This document shows, piece after piece, positions 1 to 7,367 of a stretch of 11,730 bases of DNA. The stretch is from Hyphochytrium catenoides. Lineage: Eukaryota > Sar > Hyphochytriomycetes > Hyphochytriales > Hyphochytriaceae. Both the position numbers and the translations under genes were made by a program. The notes under the pieces were generated by a model that was given only the letters and a program-made list of their open reading frames with translations, had not been told where the DNA came from and made no database searches. The stretch covers positions 1 through 11,730 of the forward strand of contig FLMG01002266.1 of NCBI GenBank assembly GCA_900088475.1, given 5' to 3'. Each line of letters begins with the position of its first letter. Within the stretch, counting starts at the first letter, position 1.

Positions 1-827
1 GACCTGCAGCCAATCCAATGAAGAGGCAGGTCAGTAGGTGTGATGTGAAGCTGCTGGAAACCGAAGAGGAAGAGAGGCAACCCACTCTTGTGGAGAACGT
101 AAAGGGGAGACAGAAGTCGAGAGAGGCTGAGGCATGGACGGGAAAAGCGTCGTGAAGGACACAAGAGTGCCGTGGAAAGAGAAAGCGAGGGGCAGACAGA
201 AAAAGAGAGACAGCGAGAAAGCGAGAGACACCGAGCGAGAGACACCGAGCGAGAGACACCGAGCGAGAGACACCGAGGGAGAGGAGGGACAGAATAAGAG
301 AGAACACCAAGAGAAACAGGGAGAGAAAAGAGGGAGGCCGGTATATGAGCGAGGCTATGTGAGTACTTGCCAGCTCATAGTTGGAAACAGTGAGGTAATG
401 AGAGTGCCCGCTCTGCTATCCCCAGACCTGCCAGCCGCGGCGAAAGAGCTCAAGATAGCTAGCGGGATCTATGAGAGTCTCTCTCAGCAGATTCTTCCCT
501 CTCTCTCGCCCTCTCTTTCGCCCTCTTCCTCTCCTAAGAAGCAAGGCGAAGGGGAGATGCTGCGACCTCCTGAACTCCACGTCTCGACCTGTAGCGCCCT
601 AGCTTCATATTGCAGTGCATATGTATGTGGCGGCTTCCCTTCACGATTACTTCTCTGTTCAATTCTCTTCCTCTCCCTTCGCTCTCTCAATGGTCTCTTT
701 CGTTAGTTGTTTGGCTCGGGCGGATCTTCCCGGCGCCGCTTACTTAGCTTAAGGTGAAATCCTCACACCGTTACTAAGTACACTTCCTGATTGCTCCTCT
801 TTTCTATCTTTCGCCCTTTTCTTTCTT

Positions 828-862
<35 letters not shown>

Positions 863-3800
863 CTATTTATCTATCTATCTATCTCTCTCTCTGTCTCTCT
901 CTCTCTTTTTTTCTTCTTTTTCCTCGTTCCCGTCAACCTCCCGCCCTACTCTCCCTATCTCCATCGGTGCCATCTCCTGCTCTCCCTCCTGCTCCCAAAC
1001 CTCGTAGGCCCAGCAGATGGCTTTGGTGAAGGGTCTTACAAGCGTCTCCATGACAAAATTCCTCAAGGCAAAGCTCCATCTTGGAGCCGCCAATCTCTTC
1101 CAGACCGCCGATGACATATTCAGGAGAGAGGTGGTGAGGCCGATACCTCTCCGTTGTCAGTGTTTATGTCCTAAGTACCAGGGACTCATTCCTCTTCCTC
1201 ACCCCACAGACGGTGATATGTCCTTCAGCCTTGCTTTCTTTCTCTTTGGATCGCTCTGAGTCTTTTTCTCTCTCTGTCCCACTGGGCCTTCTCATCATTT
1301 GCTCCGTTAAGTTCTCGGTCGAGTGCTACAATGTCTCTTAGGCTACTCTTCAATGCCCTTCATCGTCGTATCTCTCTTCTCCTTTTCTGCAACGTATGTT
1401 TGCCTCGGTCTAGGTGTCTGGAGCCAGAGATCTTGCCCAAGGCATCCCTTCTAGCTCAGCAGTCCTTGCTAAGCTTCATCGAGGCGTAGGGTAAGGCTTT
1501 CTCCTCTCTCCCGTAGCTCCCTTTCTTCCTTTTTCTCTATCTCCTTCTGCTTTCCACTCTTCTCGCGTTAGCCCAGCGCGACCTACGTCAGTGTCCTGCT
1601 GTTCTCTCTTTTGCGTTACATCATTAGCCTCAGTCACTGAGCTCTTCCTCCCTTCATGTTGGGCCTTTGCGTCAGCTCCAGTCTCGGAGAGTTACAGCCT
1701 CCATTTTCTCTTTCTCCCTCTGCGTTGCTCGCCGGATGACACTCAAGCGGAGGGGTTGCGCTTGCTATTTCTCACTGTGAATATTATTCTACATTTGAAT
1801 CTTCTCTCTCCTTTAGATGTCTCTCTCTCCCTCTGTCTTGCCGCTCACAATGCCCTTTCCATAGGATTCGTTACATCGCTGAAGCCGAAAAGGAGAAAGG
1901 AGAACATGGAAGTGCTCTCACCCGCCTTCGTCTCTCGTTGCTGCAGCTAAGGACAAGAGACAGCGTGGGAGGGGAAGGTCTTCCTCTTCTCTCTCATTGG
2001 ACACAGCATCTGGGGGAATATATAGCGAGGACAATGCGAACACTGACTGGTATGGAAGAGATCTGGGCCAAGGTTCGTCTACTGAAAGCGTAGTATTGCT
2101 GTGAGGCTGGCGAAGAAGTTCCAAAAGGAGAATCAGGGCTAAGAGGAGAGAAAAGAGGAGAAAGGAGAGACAGAATTAGAAGACGGTGGCACATAAAGTA
2201 ACAAGAAAAGTTTGAGGAAGGAGGAGCCACAAGGAGGGATAACCATGGGGCCAGCGGAGTTGAGAGGAAGAGCCTAACAATGGGACGGGAGCACCTAGAG
2301 CTGGCACACCCCGTCACACAGCTCTCCCGTCTTACAAGCTCTCCTCCAATGGTTCGCATTGGCACTCTGCCTTGAGGATACCGTTTCTGTTTCTCCCTCG
2401 CTCCTCATTCTTCAACTTTGCCCTCTCTCATCCTACCTCTCATTTCCCCCTCGCTGTCTCCCTCTTCCTGCGACAGGATAACTCGACCATATACTTCGTC
2501 ACTGACGTCCCTCAGGCAGACCTACAGCCGCTTCCAGAGCCTCAATACCTGGCTTCGCCCATCCCTTATGAGCGGCCCTCTCTCCCTCTCAACCTCCCAA
2601 ACTTCACCCTCGTGGTATGGGTACAGTCTCTGCCTTCTCTCTCCTTCTAGTTCACTCTGTCCTGCATCTCTATACACTTTCTTCGTGCTGGCTGTCCCTA
2701 TCAAGGTCTATTCTCACTTTTTTCTAAGCCTTTCATAGCAGAATAGAATTGTTTCTCTTGTTTTCCCCATTCCATCAGCACATAGGACTTCTTCCTCTTG
2801 GTCCCTGTCTCCTCTGACGCTCCTCGAGCTTTGTTCCGTGTTTCCGCATGTTTCACATTCTCTCCTCTACTTGTTGGTCTAAGCCATTAGAGCCCACGAA
2901 GCAGGAGACATCCCAGAGCATCTCTCCCGCCCTGATGGACCTTCGAAAGAAGTTCGTTCAGGGCATCAGCGTCACAAAGTATCAGACAAACGGACAGGTA
3001 GAGATGACGATCTATGCTTGCCATGTAGCTCTCTTTCCTTGTCTCTCTTCTTTCAACTCTCCATCGTTAAGCCACTCCATCGCCCTCTGAGCCACATGAA
3101 CGTAGTTTTCGTTAGCTGGCGTTAGCCCATTCCGCTCGCTACATCGTGGTTTCCTCCTTATGGAATGCACCTGCTGCTCTCGTTCGAGCTCACCCTCGCA
3201 CTCGCTTTGCGTCACTCCAGTCTTGACTCTTTCTCTTTTTATCTCTGTCTCTCTCTGGCACTATTTCTCTCTGTATTGTTCCTTACTCATTAGACATCGC
3301 CGATCCCACTCTGAGTCTCTTCTTTTCTCCTCCTTCAACAGTCAGCGACCAGAATACTTTGGTTTGATGATCAGGCCTGGCAGATCTGCCTCGATAAACA
3401 GAGATCCAATAACCCGTGAGTCCAGCGTTGTAGCGCATTAGTTAGGGAAAAGGACAGGAAGGGACTAGGAGTGAGAGAGAAGAGTAAGAGAACCAGATTA
3501 ACATAGAGGGAGAGGAACGAAAGAAGTGCGAAAGATGCGACGGGGAGATACACGAGCTCAGCTAAGGAATGAGTTGTGGCCCCCTTTTTCTGTCTCTGTT
3601 GTCTCTCGTCAGGCTGACGGTGAAGGGCTTCGGGCTGACAGAGATCAAAGAGGTCAAGATCGGGATCGCAACAGAGACTCTCAAAAGAAGGGAAGCCGAG
3701 CTAACGTCAAAGGTCATATCTGTCTATTCATCTTTTCGATCTGCCTAGTCGTGTCCCTCTTACACGGGGCCTTTCACGGTGCCTTTCTCCCGCCTCGCAT

Positions 3801-3936
3801 CTCACAGAAGGACCAGATCCTGTCCATATGCGGGCCCACTAGGAGTTTCGATGTCTCGCTCTCGTCCAGGGAGGAATGTGCTGCTTTGGCAGAGGAAATA
3901 CAGCGGCTGGTTAGCCAGGCCAAAGCTCGACAGTAG
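1..3936 (+). CDS. BRO1 domain-PH domain protein, BROX-like, 5'-truncated by the window
   Basis: Proposed exons: <1-29, 426-622, 1008-1133, 1342-1367 (uncertain), 1414-1485, 1865-2072, 2477-2614, 2884-2997, 3342-3415, 3613-3712, 3808-3936 (TAG stop). About 403 residues are visible, and intron phases agree at every junction except the unresolved one near 1134-1413. BRO1 evidence: KELKIASGIYESL (446-485) matches the BROX/ALIX helix of the form LKIAAGIFKHLKE. The exon 622/1008 join gives CSAYAQQM, against CQAEAQEV in human BROX. The segment from LEPEILPKASLL to GEHGSALTRLR follows the next BROX helices, and STIYFVTDVP..ASPIPYERP matches the strand region FIYFQKIP..VEPIPFEFP. From 2884 on, a PH fold is seen: FVQGISVTKYQTNGQ, TRILWFDDQAWQI, GFGLTEIKEVKIGIAT, then SFDVSLSSREECAALAEEI as the last strand and C-terminal helix. 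BRO1 domains bind ESCRT-III CHMP4-type tails and PH domains often bind phosphoinositides or proteins, so a membrane/endosomal role is inferred. The ending AKARQ has no CaaX box. The first ~150-200 BRO1 residues lie upstream. Confidence 0.8.
221..276 (+). repeat. 14-bp tandem repeat, four copies, in intron 1
   Basis: The unit gcgagagacaccga is repeated four times without change at 221-234, 235-248, 249-262 and 263-276. It lies within a longer GA-rich stretch (about 80-335) inside the proposed intron 30-425. The sense strand here is purine-rich, the opposite of every other intron in the window. Confidence 0.95.
828..915 (+). repeat. Compound CT / CTAT microsatellite in intron 2
   Basis: A run of CT dinucleotides passes into about eleven CTAT/TCTA units, one of them altered to TTTA, and then back into CT repeats and a T-rich tract. 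It sits in the intron between 622 and 1008 of the BRO1-PH gene, about 95 bp before the acceptor. Confidence 0.9.
1342..1367 (+). other. Candidate 26-nt microexon of the BRO1-PH gene
   Basis: Exon 1008-1133 ends in phase 0 at a good GTGAGG donor, but the next clear coding exon (1414-1485, LEPEILPKAS...) needs two bases carried in. A 26-nt segment with a CTTAG acceptor and a GTATCT donor repairs the phase and adds about nine residues (ATLQCPSSS). The following intron would be only 46 nt, short for this window, where the shortest other intron is 58 nt. The alternative is to extend exon 3 to 1159 with a weak GTGTTT donor, which also gives phase 2. The sequence alone does not decide between them. 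Confidence 0.35.
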
Positions 3937-5045
3937 GATCTCGAGCTTCCGCCAGCGCTACTGGCTTCTGGCTCCTAATAGGATTAGCACGGTTAAAAGA
4001 AGACAGTCAGTGACTCGATCCCTACTCTCCTCATAACCTAGAGTCTATGATTGCTGTCATTCGACTATACACGATGTCTCACTCCGTTGGCTGTCAAGTA
4101 CCGGTCCATCTTCTTCCCATTTTAGCCTTAAGGGGCGTTGTCTGAAGCCTTTTGAACTTTGAGCGGTCTCCAAAGATCTGAAGTCTTTAAGCTGGAGAGT
4201 GCAGAGAGCTGCAGACTTGCTTCACTAAGATTTTCTGTTTATTGCTCGGAAAGGTTGAAGATGAACATGCTTCTTGACGGTTTGTCGACATTGAACTGCT
4301 AGATGAAGAAAGGCAAAGAGGTGAAGGGTGGAGCAAAGAAACGCTACAGAAAGGAGAAGAAGAAGCCATAGAGCCCTAGTCACTCGCTGACCCGAAGAAA
4401 AGAATGCAAACGCTGAGGACGAACACGCTTCAGAATCTGAAGCTAGGAGCAGAAGGGACCGTGAAGAGACAAGAGGTTAAGAAGGCTTGGACTCTTTGCA
4501 ATTCAATCTTTCCCCTTTAGCATAATTATTAGAGAAGGGAAGAGTCAATATTCTATTCCTTCAACAATAACAAAAGAGAAGGAGAACGAAAGGAAGAAAG
4601 CACCCAGACCACAATCCTTCAAGAGAAGGGTCTTCAAGCATTAAAAGCGCATCATCTTCATGAATGACCAGGAAACGACGCGGAATGCGTAAGAGCCATA
4701 GAGAGACGAGGGTCCAAGTCCCGTCCTCTGAAGTGTCAAGTTAAATTAAGAGTGATCACAATGACGCTTTACTAGCCGTTAGTCACATAGCGTGCCTCCA
4801 GGCACAACATCCCCAAAGACTGGCTAACGGAACCAACTGCAGCCTTAGATCCCAGCCCCAAAGCGTGCTTATACTTCCTGATCTTGAGACTTCCTGGATA
4901 CGCGGCGCTGCGGCACCGAACGCTGCGGCACTGAACCCTGCGGCACTGGGCGGTGAGGCTGCGTTGTCGGCCTGCAGCGTAAAAGTAAGAAGGAAGCGCG
5001 AGCAATGATGCCTGCGCGCGGCTCTGGCATGATGTAGCCATGGTT
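3937..5045. other. Intergenic region between the BRO1-PH gene and the hAT relic
   Basis: After the TAG stop at 3934-3936 no exon-like segment with splice signals or a recognisable protein family appears on either strand. About 4300-4700 is purine-rich on the + strand (AAG/GAA runs). Short open frames here are low in complexity. The 3' UTR of the upstream gene must occupy the first part, but I see no clear polyadenylation signal. Confidence 0.6.
4906..4950. repeat. 15-bp GC-rich tandem repeat, three copies
   Basis: Three adjacent units share the core ctgcggca: cgctgcggcaccgaa (4906-4920), cgctgcggcactgaa (4921-4935) and ccctgcggcactggg (4936-4950). The unit is a multiple of three, so it is read in frame as a C-R-S/C-R-V type repeat in an 89-codon open frame on the - strand (4772-5041). 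I do not recognise that frame as a protein family. Confidence 0.85.
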
Positions 5046-5265
5046 TTCGCTATGATCCTTTTAATTCGGTGGTTGAGAAATGTCTTCGGATATCGAAGTA
5101 CTTTCTGGGATGCGCGTAGCTCCTGGAATCTTTAGACTCTTTTCAGATTCAACATCGGTTGAAGCCATGGCCTTTCCAAGCGATGCTCTTGGGTGGTGAT
5201 GGTTGAGAAAGTACTTCAATATCCGAAGACATTTCTCACCACCGAATTGAAAGGATCATAACGAA
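5046..5265. repeat. 60-bp fold-back inverted repeat within the hAT relic
   Basis: Arm 5046-5106 is the reverse complement of arm 5206-5265, with three substitutions and one single-base indel, around a 99-bp spacer (5107-5205). The arms are transposase coding sequence rather than terminal repeats. The right arm is in its normal coding context and the left arm is an inverted copy of it. A 10-bp direct repeat, ggttgagaaa, occurs at 5071-5080 and 5201-5210, the second overlapping the inner edge of the right arm. Confidence 0.93.
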
Positions 5266-6263
5266 GAATATCTTTCACAAGCAGATGCATCGTGTGCGCT
5301 AAGCAAGGGAGAGTAATGAGGGTAGGGAAGTCTTGCTTTAGCAGCCTCCACGCTTTCCTCATGGAAGCAGCATTATCAGTCACAATAGCAGCAACACCTC
5401 TGTGTCGAGGATCCGCAAAGTCAACAACTCCTCCAAGTGTAGAGATTGCTTCTCTGATAACAGAAGCCATGTATTCTCCAGTGTGTGCGTTGTCCTTAGT
5501 CTCTACGGCCTTGTAAATATTGGAGTCGGCGTAGCAACCATGATGTTGACGATTGGATCCTTCTTGATGTTCGTCCAGCCATCACAGGTGATGGTAAAGG
5601 ACCCAGCCGGACTCGTCTTCAGATACTGGTCGTAATCTCGCGAATCCTTTCGTGCTCCTCATCAAGCAATCGATTTGCTAGAACATACCTGGATGGCACT
5701 TCGTAGGCCGGACACATACCTTTTTCAACTCTTTCCATTCTTCTGTGCAGAAAGATGACAAGGGTAGACCACTGGAGTAAACAACAGTAGCAAAGAGAGC
5801 GTCCAGCTTTCTTTTGTCTTCCTGAGAAAGAACTTGAACTCTACCACCGTGCATAGACATCGCTGTGTGTAAGGTCTCTGCAGTAGCCCTAGAGGATTCT
5901 CTACCATGGAGTCCTGGTGAGTGCCGCTCGCTTGATGTCTCATCTAACCCTTCCTGTCGTAGCCGACGCCCTCCCACAACCCCTCGATTGAGAATAGAAG
6001 AGTCTCTTGGCATGCCTGCTGCTTCGTCAGACATCGAAGGCGGACCAGTGGAAGAGGTCCCGGTGGTCCCTGCAGCCAACCTTGCAACTGCATCTGTTTG
6101 AACTTGGCGATGGTGCCTTGTCACAGGCTTTGGCAAGGTGCAGTAGCATCCCATCAGTTTCGCCACCCTTGTAGACCATTCGACAATAGTTACAAGTGCC
6201 ATTGCGGGAGCCTGGTTCGTTGACGGTGAAATGTGTCCACACCCAACCCTTCGCTCGCACCAT
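5107..6263 (-). pseudogene. Frameshifted hAT transposase with BED zinc finger and DUF659 domain
   Basis: From the ATG at 6261-6263: W-T-H-F followed by CNYC (C-x2-C) and HLAKAC (H-x4-C), the BED zinc-finger pattern. In another frame (to about 5720): QEDKRKLDALFATVVYSSG and PLSSFCTEEWKELKK, the region usual before DUF659. Then PAYEVPSRYVLANRLLDEE, then TITCDGWTNIKKDPIVNIMV, then YKAVETKDNAHTGEY and IVTDNAASMRKAW, then LPCLAHTMHLLVKDI, all typical hAT DUF659 blocks in the right order. The reading frame changes at about 6090-6150, 5715, 5640, 5517 and 5237; the last four each look like a missing single base. The frame after 5237 still reads KYFLNHHHPRASL and LKIPGATRIPE, the hAT segment before the catalytic C-terminus, and then hits the inverted copy at 5106. 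No functional transposase can be made from it. Confidence 0.85.
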
Positions 6264-6403
6264 TGCGGTTAAAGATAGTATTATGGCAGCTCACCGCTCT
6301 TCTTCTTTCTTCCGCAATTCTCTTCTCGCAGCTTGGCTTGGAATCGTGATGAAGCGACGAAATCTGTGAGGGCAGACAAGCTAGCTGCAGTATCATCAGC
6401 CAT

Positions 6404-7367
6404 GGCCCAATACCGGCAGCAGAAGGACGGGGCAGTGATGGAAGAAGGAAGGTGGTGGTGGCGGCGCGAAGAGCGGCCAGAAAAACCCTTTTCTCCCATA
6501 CATAATATTAGCGGTCACTTGTTAAGGTCGCATTGACTGTTAGGCTATAGTTAATATTAAGGGTCTTGTCATGCCTGGTCATGATTGACAGATCAATCTT
6601 GCGAATCTTCCTCAAGATCCTGGAGGAGCTCTGTAGGACGACAGGAAATGGACAAAGACGCTGTGAGCTTTCAAAGTCCCTGATAATTTCTCTGTATTGT
6701 GGGCTTATTTGGGAGAAGGGTTATGTAGGTTGTAAATCCTACTGGTACGGTCAACACAGTGGGTAGGAGGGAGGAGGGAGCCTGTCAGAACGACACAGCT
6801 TTGGTCCCTTTCTCTCTCGTTGTATATCTCTCTCTCGTCTCTCTCTCTCTCTCTTTTTCTCTCGCTTTCTCTCTCTCACTGTGTCTGTCTCTCTCTTCTG
6901 TCACTCTCTCTCTTTGTCTGTTGCTCTCTCTCACTGTCTCTCTCATCACTCTCTCACTCCTTCTCTCTCTCTCTCTCTTCACTTTCTCTCTCCCTCTCAA
7001 CCTTCTCTCTCTCCCTCTCTCTCTCTCTCCCTTTCTCTCTCTCTTTCTTTATGTGCTCCTTCCTTGTACTCGCACTTTCTCACTTGTCTTCCGCCCAATC
7101 TCTCTTTTGTTGCGATCTTTTATGTCTCCTGTCTGATGGCTGTTCATCTCCCCAGCAGACAGACAACTCATCGAGCTCCACGAGCCGCATTGACGCATCG
7201 CTAGCACAGTCACTTCTGCCTCGTCAGGAAAGGTTATAGATGCTCTTGGCTGGACGCGAGCTCTGATAACAGCCCCATCTGCTCATAATTGAGGGCCTAC
7301 AAGGCTAAGAGAGAGAGAGACAGAGAAGAGAGACGACAGAATCTTGGAGGATAGCTTAGCGTGCATC
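6404..7367. other. Intergenic region upstream of the phosphofructokinase gene
   Basis: No recognisable coding exon was found between the hAT relic and the kinase start codon. The stretch holds AT-richer sequence (about 6500-6570), a long CT tract (6803-7053) and ordinary sequence of 300 bp before the ATG, where promoter and 5' UTR must lie. No TATA box can be named with confidence. A CAG acceptor-like site at 7154-7159 could mark a 5' UTR exon, but no frame supports it. Confidence 0.55.
6803..7053 (+). repeat. Long imperfect CT microsatellite upstream of the kinase gene
   Basis: About 250 bp of almost pure pyrimidine on the + strand, mainly CT dinucleotides broken by GT, AC and T runs, ends about 315 bp before the phosphofructokinase ATG. 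It matches the CT-rich texture of the introns but lies outside the coding model, so it is either promoter-proximal or within a 5' UTR intron. Confidence 0.9.

Larger units (their letters stand above)
5046..6403 (-). mobile_element. Degenerate hAT-superfamily DNA transposon (internal coding part)
   Basis: The region holds, in - strand order, a BED-type zinc finger and a DUF659-like hAT transposase region, then a fold-back duplication. The limits given are those of recognisable transposon-derived coding sequence. They are not element ends: I found no convincing terminal inverted repeats or 8-bp target-site duplication. An open frame starting at the ATG at 6401-6403 (MADDTAASLSALTDFV...) may be the original N-terminus ahead of the zinc finger. 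The C-terminal hAT dimerisation region (hATC) is not seen, so the copy is truncated. Confidence 0.8.

Noticed and set aside
134-425. Arg/Glu-rich coding start as the true N-terminus of the BRO1-PH gene.
   Set aside because: The join 29 to 426 restores codon and similarity just before the BRO1 helix, and the family needs more N-terminal sequence. It is kept only as a possible isoform.
4303-4371. Very basic 22-residue open frame (MKKGKEVKGGAKKRYRKEKKKP).
   Set aside because: It lies in a purine-rich stretch where Lys/Arg codons arise by composition. No splice context, family match or flanking coding signal supports it.
4772-5041. 89-codon - strand open frame as the missing hAT C-terminus.
   Set aside because: It has no hATC-like motif and is dominated by the 15-bp repeat translation. 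It also lies beyond the inverted copy that interrupts the transposase.
6759-7239. Three long overlapping + strand open frames rich in Ser and Leu.
   Set aside because: They are translations of the CT microsatellite, which lacks stop codons in all three frames. They carry no domain and no exon context.
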